Below are positions 37,992 to 46,597 of a DNA stretch of 64,000 nucleotides, piece by piece (the stretch's first letter is position 1; the number at the start of each line of letters is the position of its first letter). The stretch spans positions 1 through 64,000 of the forward strand of contig PXRJ01000038.1 of assembly GCA_003021705.1 (NCBI GenBank), in the 5' to 3' direction. This DNA is from Halobacteriales archaeon QS_3_64_16. GTDB taxonomy: Archaea; Halobacteriota; Halobacteria; Halobacteriales; Halococcaceae. The notes below the pieces were generated by a model. That model was not told the DNA's origin. It saw only the letters and a program-made list of their open reading frames with translations, and searched no databases. The position numbers were made by a program, and so were the translations under genes.

Positions 37992-38530
37992 AGGAGCGAA
38001 CGAGCAAGCTGAGAGGTAAGCGAACGAACGACGAGAAGCGAGACGAACGGGCGCAAGCAGTCGGCCGCGAGTGGGGTGGTGGACGTGTAGACACTCGATC
38101 GGTGGGATCGAGGCCGGGTGCGTGGGATCAGGACACACGTATCCACTCGCGAGCGACCGCCAGCGTATACACCGCAACAGGAAGTAGTTCCCGTTGCACA
38201 CCGAGATATGTAAGTCCAATGTATAGACGTTCGGGGTGCATTTGAACTCCCTTTGCACTCTCTTCCTCCCCTCGCGCATCGACGGCCGGGACACCGGTGA
38301 GGCTGTCCCGATCCCCTACTTTCGCACTCGTGAACCGCGTCCGCCCCGGTACCAATCAGGACACCCCCATCGGCACTCGTGAGGATTCGCGTGACAGTGC
38401 CTGCCGAGGAGACCCGACATCGGCCCGCCCGCTTGTCTACCGGTCGGGACGAGCGGGTATCGATTCGCTCCCGGCTACCGCTACGGGAAAGTACGCTCGA
38501 TGCGTCCGCTCCGGAGACGTTCCGGTCCGC
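37992..38530. other. intergenic region, 539 bp
   Basis: No convincing gene. The segment 38160-38260 is AT-richer (TATAC, GTATAGA boxes) and reads like promoter DNA. A minus-strand frame of 37 residues (HPERLYIGLTYLGVQREL) is open there but has no further support. The rest is Arg-coding, low-complexity DNA on either strand. Confidence 0.35.
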
Positions 38531-39292
38531 CTACCGCTTCGATCGACCGTCTCCTCCGCCGTTTTCATCTCTCCCACTTCCCTCGTCCCCATCGTTTCTC
38601 TCCTCCCCCTCGTTCCCCTCGTTTCGCCTGGGTCGTTCGAGATCGTCGATACCGGTCTCGGAGAGGTAGTTCCCCAGCGCGCGATTGAGCCGGCGGGTGT
38701 AGGCCTGCCGGGAGATATCGAGGCGATCGGCGAGTTCCGACAGCGAGATCTCTCTCGGCACCGCGAAGTACCCCGCGTCGAACGCGAGGGTCAGTGCCTC
38801 GCGTTGCTTATCCGTCAGGCCGTAGGGATCCTCGTTCTCGGCCGGGTCGTGGGTGAGCCGGCGAACGTCGAACTCGACGCCGTGTTCGTTACATCGGTGT
38901 TGGAAGCGAGTCAGGGCCTCGTGGTCGAGCGCCCGGAGACGGATCGTCCAGGTGTCGGTGCCGGTCCGGGCGAACCCATGCTCGACGATCAGGTCGCCCT
39001 CGGCCAGCGCGTCCAGGAAGCCGTCGATCGCTTCGGTCCATTCGAGCCGATAGAGGGTTCGGTCGGCCGCCTCGTCGATCCGGTCGAACGCGGCGATCCG
39101 GCCGTCGTTCTCGACGCCGCGCTCGAACCGATCGCGATCGTCGGTGGCGTCGGTGTCCACCCAGCAGAGGGGAACTGGGCGGCCCTCGACCGGGACGAAC
39201 TCCGCCAGTTCGATCCGGGCATCGGTACCCGCGAAGATTTGCCCGAGGTCGAAGGCCGCGCTCGGGACCTCGATCGTGGCGAGGACGGTCAC
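38531..39292 (-). CDS. HTH_10 (bacterio-opsin activator-type) regulator
   Basis: A 253-residue regulator. The N-terminal sensory part (residues 1-150) resembles the BAT/HTH_10-associated domain. The C-terminal helix-turn-helix reads LTDKQREALTLAFDAGYF, then ISLSELADRLDISRQAYTRR, followed by a Glu/Gly-rich acidic tail of 36 residues. It is the only complete HTH_10 gene here; a related C-terminal fragment lies at 41.8 kb. Targets unknown. Confidence 0.87.
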   Translation of the reverse strand: MTVLATIEVPSAAFDLGQIFAGTDARIELAEFVPVEGRPVPLCWVDTDATDDRDRFERGVENDGRIAAFDRIDEAADRTLYRLEWTEAIDGFLDALAEGDLIVEHGFARTGTDTWTIRLRALDHEALTRFQHRCNEHGVEFDVRRLTHDPAENEDPYGLTDKQREALTLAFDAGYFAVPREISLSELADRLDISRQAYTRRLNRALGNYLSETGIDDLERPRRNEGNEGEERNDGDEGSGRDENGGGDGRSKR

Positions 39293-39367
39293 AGTTTCAT
39301 CCTTCCCCCCTCCGCTTTCCCCTCGGTTCTCGACTCCGGTGCTACCGATGCGGTCGGTTCACTGATC

Positions 39368-40258
39368 TCATTGTTCTCGTTCATCTCCACTCTCACCGTC
39401 CGTTCCGCCCGTTCCATCGTGGCTTCCCGCGCGGTTCTCCGCGCTATCTAAGTTCTCGCCCTCCCGATCCAGGCCGGCAGCAAGCAGGCGACGGCCGATG
39501 ATCGTGAGGCCGTTCCCGACGCTGTCGCTCCAGATCGCCGTCTCGCTCACAGAATTCCCGGAACTAAGCGAACTGAGCAGTACCCTCCCGCGATCGACGA
39601 GCAGGAGCCGCCCGATCCGCTCGTCTTCCTTTTCCGTCTGGGGCTGGAGCCACTCCAGTTCGGATTCGAAGACTTCGACCTCGGGGACGGTCGCTTGCAC
39701 TTCCTTGTAGGTCCCTTCCGAGAGTGCGCCGACGTAGACCGTCACTCCACGTTCGGTGGCCACGCGTAACCGATCGAGCAGTCGTTTCGGCGTTAGCTCC
39801 GTCTCGTCGTCACCGTCGAGGACGAACACGATCTCCTCCTCGGCGCTGTCGATGAACCCGATGGCGCGACTCGTAATCGCCTCCTCCCCGCTCGTCGTCC
39901 AGACGTTCGCCCCGCTCTCGAGGCTCTCCTCGCCGACCGGCTCGATCGCTTCGAGGGACTCCCGGAGCGAATCGAAGCGCTCGTCGAACTCCCGCCGGAG
40001 CAAAGCGATGGCCTCATCGATCGGGATCGCGCGGAATCGCTGGGGCGTCGAGTGCTGGACGTCGACCAACCCGTAGGACTGGAGCTGGTCGACGGCATCG
40101 TACACGCGGGTGCGCGGGACATCTGCGATCTCGCTGACCTCCTTCGCGCTGCCCTGTGGGATCCGCGTCAGTGCCACGAACGACCGCGCTTCGTACTCCT
40201 TGAGGCCGAGCTCGCGCAGGATCTCGATCGGCTCGGACTGGTCCGGTTCATTACTCAT
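39368..40258 (-). CDS. TrmB-family transcriptional regulator
   Basis: A 296-residue regulator. Residues 8-75 are the TrmB winged helix (LGLKEYEARSFVALTRI, ADVPRTRVYDAVDQL). The effector-type domain contains EEIVFVLDGDDETEL and RLLLVDRGRVLLSSL. The C-terminus is a disordered acidic/Gly tail. Its divergent paralogue at 40728 shares the same architecture. TrmB proteins elsewhere repress sugar transport and sugar metabolism genes, depending on bound sugar. ATG at 40258 chosen. Confidence 0.88.
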   Translation of the reverse strand: MSNEPDQSEPIEILRELGLKEYEARSFVALTRIPQGSAKEVSEIADVPRTRVYDAVDQLQSYGLVDVQHSTPQRFRAIPIDEAIALLRREFDERFDSLRESLEAIEPVGEESLESGANVWTTSGEEAITSRAIGFIDSAEEEIVFVLDGDDETELTPKRLLDRLRVATERGVTVYVGALSEGTYKEVQATVPEVEVFESELEWLQPQTEKEDERIGRLLLVDRGRVLLSSLSSGNSVSETAIWSDSVGNGLTIIGRRLLAAGLDREGENLDSAENRAGSHDGTGGTDGESGDEREQ

Positions 40259-40727
40259 CGTAGCTCCCCTACCGACGTCGCTGCCGGTCGTCGGAGCTAC
40301 ATATGCTTTGGGGTCGTATAATACCCCAGGTTTGTCACTACTACAGGGACGACACGTAAAACAGTTAGTGACTCGCCGACTCACGGATACGATCGTGCTC
40401 GTTTTCGGGTTCGAGCGATCCGCTAGCCGGTAATCGATTCCGGTCCCTGGTGGTTGTTTACTTTCCTCACGGACGGTCCGCGATAGTTGACCCGAATCGT
40501 CACAAAACGCTCAAAGGCGTGGCGTACGTACCGCTGATCCGAGTGCATCGTGGAACTATCGATCATCGTCCGCCCGGTCGTTCGCCGGTTCGAGGCCGCC
40601 AGCGAGCGACTCCGAAGGCCATGAGACTTGTCCATCGACGTTCGGACACGTCCCGTCACGATCGGCCCGCTCCGCACGAGACACACTGGCGACCGATGTC
40701 GCCGGGAGCGCCCGGCGGGAGGCGAGC
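40259..40727. promoter_or_regulatory. divergent TrmB promoter region with GGGGT-N8-ACCCC palindrome
   Basis: A 469-bp gap between divergent paralogous regulators. The inverted repeat at 40310-40327 (GGGGTCGTATAATACCCC) has five-base arms and encloses a TATA-like TATAAT, about 55 nt before the 40258 start (minus strand). A regulator bound here would cover the promoter. A later AT-richer patch near 40355-40370 is another promoter candidate. No gene is supported in the gap. Confidence 0.5.
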
Positions 40728-41519
40728 ATGAGTGAGGACCTAACCGACGAGATCCACGCCGACGCGATTGCACGGCTCCAGAAGCTCGGGATGACCGAGT
40801 ACGCCGCCCGGATCTACGTCGCCCTGTTGCGATTAGGCTCGGGCACCGCCCGCGAGATCGCCGAAACCACGAGCGTCCCTCGTACTCGAGTCTACGACGC
40901 CGTCGAGGTCCTCCAGGAACGGGGCTTCGTCGAGGTCTCCTACGGATCGCCGAAGGTCTTTCGGCCCGTCTCCCGGGAGACCGCGACCCGGCAGTTCCAG
41001 CTCGAATACGACGAGACCATCGACGAACTCACCGATACCTTGGCGGCGCTCGAACCGACCGACGCGACCCACGAACAGACCGGTGTCTGGACCGTGAGCG
41101 GTCGGGAGGCGGTTACTGACCGGGTACTGGAGTTCATCGGGGAGGCAGACACCGAGGTCGTCTACATGTCCGTCGAGAGGCTACTGACCGACGAGATCAT
41201 TGGTGAACTCGCCGCCGCCGCCGACCGGGACGTTGCGATCCAGTTAGCGGGTATCTCCGCGGCGACGCGTCAGGAAATCGAAGCCGAAATTCCCGACGCC
41301 GAGACCTTCGAGACCCTCTGGGAGTGGTCCGATACGACGGCCGGCCGGCTGGTCATGGTCGATCGCGAGACGATACTGGTGAGCGTGCTCGCGGACGACG
41401 GCTCCTCGGAAGAGACCGCGGTCTGGGGCAGCGGCGAGCACAACAGCCTCGTCGTCGTCCTGAAGGCGGTGTTCACCTGGCGCATCAACCACGCCCACCG
41501 TTTCGAAGACGGCGGGTGA
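40728..41519 (+). CDS. TrmB-family transcriptional regulator, paralogue
   Basis: A 263-residue TrmB regulator. The DNA-binding domain reads LGMTEYAARIYVALLRLGSG and SVPRTRVYDAVEVLQERGFV, almost the same as in the 39368-40258 gene. The sensor domain has TEVVYMSVERLLTD and GRLVMVDRETILVSVL. Unlike its paralogue it lacks a disordered tail. The two are divergent and likely cross- or auto-regulate through the palindrome between them. Confidence 0.88.
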   Translation: MSEDLTDEIHADAIARLQKLGMTEYAARIYVALLRLGSGTAREIAETTSVPRTRVYDAVEVLQERGFVEVSYGSPKVFRPVSRETATRQFQLEYDETIDELTDTLAALEPTDATHEQTGVWTVSGREAVTDRVLEFIGEADTEVVYMSVERLLTDEIIGELAAAADRDVAIQLAGISAATRQEIEAEIPDAETFETLWEWSDTTAGRLVMVDRETILVSVLADDGSSEETAVWGSGEHNSLVVVLKAVFTWRINHAHRFEDGG

Positions 41520-41810
41520 TCGTCGCCTGCTCCACCCACCTCGTTCACCGAATCGCCACGCCGCTCCGGATAGTGGCATATACACCTGTGTTCTCATCGC
41601 GTCGGCAGTGACGAGGCGAGGATAGCTCGTCCGCTTCGGCGGGGAGGAAGATCGATTCCATCCGCTATCATCACGGCTGGGTACTGTTTTCACTCGAAGG
41701 GTTACGATCGCCACTGCTCCCCTGTCGACCACTGATCACCGGCGAACGTCGTCCGTCGCGTTCGTCCCCGTGTTCGTCTCCACCCATCCTTTACTCGACG
41801 AGTCACAAAG

Positions 41811-42017
41811 GTATAACCGGTGGACGAACGCGAAACGACCTATGCTGGCGCGAATCGCTCGTCCTCGCGTTCGAGGAGGGCTACTTCGACGTGCCCAGCG
41901 GAACCTCACTGTCGGAACTGGCCGGCCCTCCTCGATATCTCCCGGCAGGCCTATACCCGGCGGCTCGACCGCGCGCTGGGGAACTACCTCTCGAGTACGG
42001 GCATCGAAGCCCTCTAG
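41811..42017 (+). pseudogene. leftover C-terminus of an HTH_10 regulator
   Basis: Two frames together encode RESLVLAFEEGYFDVP, SGTSLSELAG, then after a frameshift near 41925 LLDISRQAYTRRLDRALGN and YLSSTGIEAL, followed by TAG at 42015-42017. This matches the HTH_10 end of the regulator at 38531-39292. The N-terminal sensory domain is missing. It is a degraded partial copy of such a gene just before sufS. Confidence 0.75.
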
Positions 42018-42130
42018 CGATGACCACCGGACGAGAACCCTGCTCCGTTCGTCCCGGTCGTAATCGATCGCGGTTACGCCGAGGGGGCCTGACCGAAGGA
42101 GTGTTCACGCTGGAGGCCCTCTTTTCGGTG

Positions 42131-43411
42131 ATGAGTACTCAACGTACCGAGGCGCTCGACGTCGAGCGGCTCCGCGAGGACTTCCCGATCTTGGACCGGG
42201 AGGTCGGCGGCGACATCGAAACGCCCGGCGCGAGCCCAGAGGACGACACGCCGCTGGTCTACCTCGATAACGGTGCAACGAGCCAGACCCCCGAGCGGGT
42301 GATCGACGCCATCAGTACGTACTACCGCGAGTACAACTCCAATGTCCACCGCGGCGTTCATCACCTCTCCCAGGAGGCCTCGATCGCCTACGAGGCCGCC
42401 CACGAGCGCCTCGCCGACTTTATCGGCGCGAACGGAGCCGAGGAGATCGTCTTCACGAAAAACACCACCGAAGCGATGAACCTGATCGCGTACTCCTGGG
42501 GCCTAGAGGAACTCGGCCCGGGCGACGAAGTGGTGCTGACCGAGATGGAACACCACGCCTCGCTGGTGACCTGGCAGCAGATCGCGAAGAAGACCGGCGC
42601 GGACGTGAGATACATCGCCATCGACGACGAGGGCCGCCTCGATATGGATCACGCCCGCGAGCTGATCGGTGAGGACACCGAGATGGTCTCGGTAGTACAT
42701 ATCTCGAACGTTCTCGGGACGATCAACCCGATCGCCGAACTCGCGGATCTCGCCCACGCATACGACAGCTACGTCTTCGCCGACGGCGCTCAAGCCGTAC
42801 CGAACCGACCGGTCGACGTCGGGGAACTGGGCGCGGACTTCTATGCCTTCTCCGGCCACAAGATGTGTGGGCCGACCGGCATCGGCGTGCTCTACGGGCG
42901 CGAGGAACTCTTCGAGGCTATCGACCCGTTCCTCTTCGGCGGTGAAATGATCCGGAAGGTCGACTTCGAGGACGCGACCTGGAACGAGCTGCCCTGGAAG
43001 TTCGAGGCCGGCACGCCCCCGATCGCCGAGGGCATCGCGCTGGCGGAAGCGACCGACTACATCGACGAGATCGGTATGGAGGCCATCCAGCGCCACGAGA
43101 CCGACCTCGCCGACTACGCGATGACGGAGTTAGAGGAATTCGACGACATCGAGATCTACGGCCCGCCGCGAGGCGAGGACCGCTCGGGGGTCGTCTCGTT
43201 CAACTTGGAAGGGGTACACGCCCACGATCTCGCGAGCATCATGAACGACGACGCCGTCGCGATCCGCGCGGGCGATCACTGCACCCAGCCCTTACACGAA
43301 AAGCTCGGGACCGCGGCCTCCGCGCGGGCTTCCTTCTATCTCTACAACACGAAAGAAGAAGTCGATACCCTCGTCGAAGCGATCGATTCCGCGCGCCAAC
43401 TGTTTGCCTGA
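42131..43411 (+). CDS. sufS: cysteine desulfurase SufS
   Basis: A 426-residue PLP enzyme that takes sulfur from cysteine for Fe-S cluster assembly. YLDNGATSQTP, the PLP lysine in FSGHKMCGPTGIGVLYG, and the active-site Cys384 in RAGDHCTQPL are intact. I chose the ATG at 42131 (MSTQRTEALDVERLREDFP); the frame is open further upstream but there it is the pseudogene remnant. It is followed by a membrane protein and sufU, which accepts the sulfur. Confidence 0.96.
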   Translation: MSTQRTEALDVERLREDFPILDREVGGDIETPGASPEDDTPLVYLDNGATSQTPERVIDAISTYYREYNSNVHRGVHHLSQEASIAYEAAHERLADFIGANGAEEIVFTKNTTEAMNLIAYSWGLEELGPGDEVVLTEMEHHASLVTWQQIAKKTGADVRYIAIDDEGRLDMDHARELIGEDTEMVSVVHISNVLGTINPIAELADLAHAYDSYVFADGAQAVPNRPVDVGELGADFYAFSGHKMCGPTGIGVLYGREELFEAIDPFLFGGEMIRKVDFEDATWNELPWKFEAGTPPIAEGIALAEATDYIDEIGMEAIQRHETDLADYAMTELEEFDDIEIYGPPRGEDRSGVVSFNLEGVHAHDLASIMNDDAVAIRAGDHCTQPLHEKLGTAASARASFYLYNTKEEVDTLVEAIDSARQLFA

Positions 43412-43493
43412 AGAGGGTCGGCCATCGCGGGCTCCGCTTCGATCGTGATCGGTCCTCAATTCCAGGTCCTCTCGACTCCGTGCCACCGAAGCC

Positions 43494-44291
43494 GTGTTTC
43501 CCTCGATTCCTGTCTCCAGAATCGATCCGCGCGTCGATACGGTTCTTACTGGCGTCGGCTACGCTTTTGTGATACTGATCGCGGGCTGGCTGCTCGGGTT
43601 TTCGATCACTTCCGGTCGATCGCTGCTTGGAAGCCCCGTCCCGGTACTCGTCCCCGCGCTGCTCGGCACGGCGCTGATCGGCGGTCTCGTCGCGGTGCTG
43701 GCGGGGGTCGGGCTTCGGTCGCCGCCGCTCGTCCTGCTTGCCGGTTCGGGAGCGATGCTCTACGCCGAGGCGGCGTCGCTCCGCCCGGCGGCCGCCTCGC
43801 TGTTAGGTATGTGGCCGACACTAGCTGCACTCGTGATCGCAATCGGCGGGATCGAATACGGGCCGCGCCGGAATCGGCATCCATCGGTCCGACGATCGGC
43901 GAGCACCGAGCGGGCGCTTCTCGGCGGGGCGATCGCTGCTTGCCTCGTTCTCGCTGCCTTCTCGCTTCGCGGTGCCGGGCCGCTTGCCGTACTCTTCGCG
44001 ACCGGATCGGTGTTTTCGCTGCGGGCTCTCGAGGCCGTCCTCTCGACGTTCGGGCCGCCCGCGTTGCTCATCTGGCTGTCGATGTCGCTCCTGTTGGGCT
44101 ATGGTCTGCTTACGCCGCTTCTCTCGATCCCGGCGGTCGGGGCGTTGCTCGCCAATCCACTGGGGTTCGCGTTCTCGCTGTTCGCGGCAGCGAGTCCCTT
44201 GCTATTTGTCGTCGTCCTCGTGCTCGGTGCCGGCGAGTACGCGCTGCGGGCGCGCTCCTCGTCGTTTCGCCCGCGATCGCTCGTCGGATAA
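43494..44291 (+). CDS. polytopic membrane protein between sufS and sufU
   Basis: A 265-residue protein with six or seven hydrophobic helices (about residues 18-35, 48-72, 82-97, 104-118, 142-160, 165-180, 187-212, 218-245). GTG start. No family recognised. Helices are Leu/Ala/Gly-rich with no obvious conserved charged residues. It sits 82 bp after sufS and 82 bp before sufU in the same direction, so it may be co-transcribed; a link to Fe-S assembly is only positional. Confidence 0.6.
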   Translation: MFPSIPVSRIDPRVDTVLTGVGYAFVILIAGWLLGFSITSGRSLLGSPVPVLVPALLGTALIGGLVAVLAGVGLRSPPLVLLAGSGAMLYAEAASLRPAAASLLGMWPTLAALVIAIGGIEYGPRRNRHPSVRRSASTERALLGGAIAACLVLAAFSLRGAGPLAVLFATGSVFSLRALEAVLSTFGPPALLIWLSMSLLLGYGLLTPLLSIPAVGALLANPLGFAFSLFAAASPLLFVVVLVLGAGEYALRARSSSFRPRSLVG

Positions 44292-44373
44292 CCCTCGCCT
44301 GAGGGCTCGTCGGCTGCCATCGGTGAACGGCCCCGGAATCCTTTTGCGGCGTGCTCGACTATTATAGTGTACT

Positions 44374-44796
44374 ATGAGCATGGGATCAGACATGTATCGC
44401 CAGCAGATCCTCGATCACTACAAGAACCCTCGTAATTACGGCGAGCTCGACGACCCCAGCTTCACCCACGTCGGCGAGAACCCGATGTGTGGCGACGCAC
44501 TCAGGGTCGACATCAAGCTCGCCGACGACGACGAGACTATCGAAGGGGTTTCGTTCAAGGGCGACGGCTGTGCGATCAGCCAAGCCGCCGCGAGCATGTT
44601 TTCGGGCGAACTCCGGGGCAAAACGCTCGAAGACCTCGATGCAATGGATCGAGACGACGTGATCGACCTCTTAGGCGTGGACATCAGCCCCGTGCGGGTG
44701 AAGTGTGCTGTTCTCGCCGAGAAAATCGCCCAGGACGGCGCGTCGATCTACCGCGGCGAGAAAGAGGAGATGGAGAAAACGACCACCGAAGAGTAG
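44374..44796 (+). CDS. sufU: Fe-S scaffold/sulfur acceptor SufU
   Basis: A 140-residue SufU/IscU-type protein. The three zinc/cluster Cys are C39 (ENPMCGD), C66 (GDGCAIS) and C111 (VRVKCAVL), with Asp41. It receives sulfur from SufS. A TATA-like ATTATAG at 44361-44367 is only 7-13 nt before ATG 44374 but 25-31 nt before the third Met (44392), so a leaderless start at 44392 (MYRQQILDHY) is possible; the longer form matches the family start I recall. Confidence 0.94.
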   Translation: MSMGSDMYRQQILDHYKNPRNYGELDDPSFTHVGENPMCGDALRVDIKLADDDETIEGVSFKGDGCAISQAAASMFSGELRGKTLEDLDAMDRDDVIDLLGVDISPVRVKCAVLAEKIAQDGASIYRGEKEEMEKTTTEE

Positions 44797-45065
44797 GCCC
44801 CTTCACTTGGTCCGTTTCCGGCGATGTTACTCTCCTGTTTCTGGTCACTATGGGGTAGCATCCGCGAGCACGGTCGTTCCCATTCGCTCGCGCTGCTCGC
44901 TCATCTCTCACTCCCTGCTCACACTCGCTCACTCCGTTCGCTCGCGTGAACGAACCGCAGGGAGCGAGCGGTTCCCCACGACCGAGCGAGCCGTAAGCGA
45001 GTGAGGGAGTGGCTCTTTTTTGATGCAGATTTTTTGGCCGAGCGGGTCGCTTCGCGACCCCGAGG
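44797..45065. repeat. intergenic repeat, copy 4
   Basis: Between the convergent ends of sufU and the GNAT gene. The block at 44858-44881 is identical to the block at 17259-17282 and is followed by CGCTCG-rich expansions. GAGGGAGTGGCTCTTTTTTG ends the module at 45004-45023 and the core runs to about 45038. A stable hairpin GGGTCGC-TTC-GCGACCC follows, flanked by runs of T and A; it may terminate both transcripts. Confidence 0.65.
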
Positions 45066-45548
45066 CTAAAAAAGGTGCGAGGTAAGGCGCTCTCGCAGGC
45101 TCTCGCGCCCGTCGCCCAGCGTGAGGTAGTAGGCCGCGCCGCCGTCCTCGTAGTAGTTCTCGACGCGGCGTTCGGTCTCGAAGCCCAGATGCTCGTAGAA
45201 CCGGATGGCGTCCTCGTTGGTCGAGCGGGCGTGACAGGTCACCGTCTCGTGTTCTTCGGCAGCGGCCCCGACCAGATCCGCGCCGAAGCCCTCGCCTCTG
45301 AACTCTTCGGCGACCGCGAGAAAGAGGAGGTAGCCGTCCCGGCGAACCGCGGCGAACCCGATGATCTCCTCGTCGGCGGGGCGAACGAGCAGGTTGACCG
45401 TCGAGCGCCGGTAGGCGTTCGTAAAAAAGCCCTTGCGCTGTTTGAGCACGTCGTCGTTGCGGCGGATCCGCTCTTTGAGATCCCAGGCTTCCGCGACCAG
45501 CTCGTCGTCGCCCGAACCGACGACGCGCCGTTCGACGTTGACGCTCAC
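45066..45548 (-). CDS. GNAT-family N-acetyltransferase
   Basis: A 160-residue acetyltransferase (with the GTG at 45548; an ATG at 45584 gives 172). The acetyl-CoA binding region reads VAEEFRGEGFGADLV, near residue 95, followed by ARSTNEDAIRFYEHLGFETERRVE. The N-terminal ERIRRNDDVLKQRKGFFTNAY is recognisable from haloarchaeal GNATs. Substrate (protein, amine or tRNA) is unknown. Convergent with sufU. Confidence 0.82.
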   Translation of the reverse strand: MSVNVERRVVGSGDDELVAEAWDLKERIRRNDDVLKQRKGFFTNAYRRSTVNLLVRPADEEIIGFAAVRRDGYLLFLAVAEEFRGEGFGADLVGAAAEEHETVTCHARSTNEDAIRFYEHLGFETERRVENYYEDGGAAYYLTLGDGRESLRERLTSHLF

Positions 45549-45756
45549 TACCACGGCGTACTCCGTACTGCGATATAATTCCATCGCCTACCGACACTGT
45601 AGCCGGCGCTCCGCTGTCCTGCTCACTCGTTGGTCTCCTGTTCGACTCGTCTCGGTGCTCGCTCGCCGATCAACCCTTAGTTCCGAAGCCCATCGAGGTC
45701 GGTCGCCGGACAATCGAAACCGTCAGCCCGAAGCCGCCGCCGCTTCTACCCGATAT

Positions 45757-46521
45757 ATGCGCGACCCCTCACTGCTCTCGATGACGTGGCGCGACGTACT
45801 CTTTGCCCACTGGCCGGTCGCGCCATCGGTCGTCGAGGAGAAACTCCCGCCGGGGCTCACCGTCGATACCCACGACGGCCAGGCCTGGCTCGGGGTCGTC
45901 GCCTTCCGAATGGACCCGATCAAACCCCGTTACTCGCCGCTCGGGCTCACCTTCGGCGAGTGTAACCTCCGGACCTACGTCACCCCCGCCGACGCCACCG
46001 AAGTGGACGCCGATCCCGATACCGACCTCGAGGGGAACGTCGACGCCGGTTCCGAGTCAGACCCCAACCCCGGCCCGGGGATCTACTTCTTCAATCTCGA
46101 CGCGAGCGACCGTCTCAGCGTTACCCTCGCTCGTCGGCTGTTCGATCTCCCCTACTACACTGCTCGAATGGACATCTCCCGGCGGGGCGAGGAGGTCCGC
46201 TTTCACAGCCGGCGCACCCATTCCGGTGTGCCCCTGAACCGCTTCGCGGCGACCTACCGGCCGACCGGCGAGCCCTTCCGTGCGGAGGCGGGCTCGATCG
46301 AGGCCTTCCTCGCCGAGCGCTACCGTTTTTACACCGCTGCCGGGGACGGGCTCGCAGTCGGCGAGATCGAGCACGACCCCTGGCAGCTACAGCCCGCGGC
46401 AGCGACCATCGAGACGAACACCTGCTTCGAGGCCAACGGCTTCGATCGACCCGAGGGCGAGCCCTTGCTTCACTACAGTAGAACCCTTCCCGTCTCGGCG
46501 GGTCGCCTCCGGCGGTGTTGA
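45757..46521 (+). CDS. DUF2071/YqjF-family protein
   Basis: A 254-residue protein. Family hallmarks: MTWRDVLFAHWPVAPSVVE near the start, the AWLGVVAFRM strand, ECNLRTYV, and VRFHSRRTHSGVPLNRFAATYRP late in the protein. An acidic insert (DATEVDADPDTDLEGNVDA) splits the middle. Function of the family is unknown. The start at 45757 is divergent to the GNAT gene, about 200 bp away. Confidence 0.82.
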   Translation: MRDPSLLSMTWRDVLFAHWPVAPSVVEEKLPPGLTVDTHDGQAWLGVVAFRMDPIKPRYSPLGLTFGECNLRTYVTPADATEVDADPDTDLEGNVDAGSESDPNPGPGIYFFNLDASDRLSVTLARRLFDLPYYTARMDISRRGEEVRFHSRRTHSGVPLNRFAATYRPTGEPFRAEAGSIEAFLAERYRFYTAAGDGLAVGEIEHDPWQLQPAAATIETNTCFEANGFDRPEGEPLLHYSRTLPVSAGRLRRC

Positions 46522-46597
46522 GTTCGGTACTTAGTATGAATCCCTACCGACGCACTCTCGGGTCCCGATCGACCATCTCACAGCCGGGAGCCGACCG

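Noticed and set aside
38128-38355. Minus-strand frame ending in a 37-residue peptide (HPERLYIGLTYLGVQREL)
   Set aside because: No homologous feel, weak start context, and the upstream part of the frame is low complexity. Kept only as a note.
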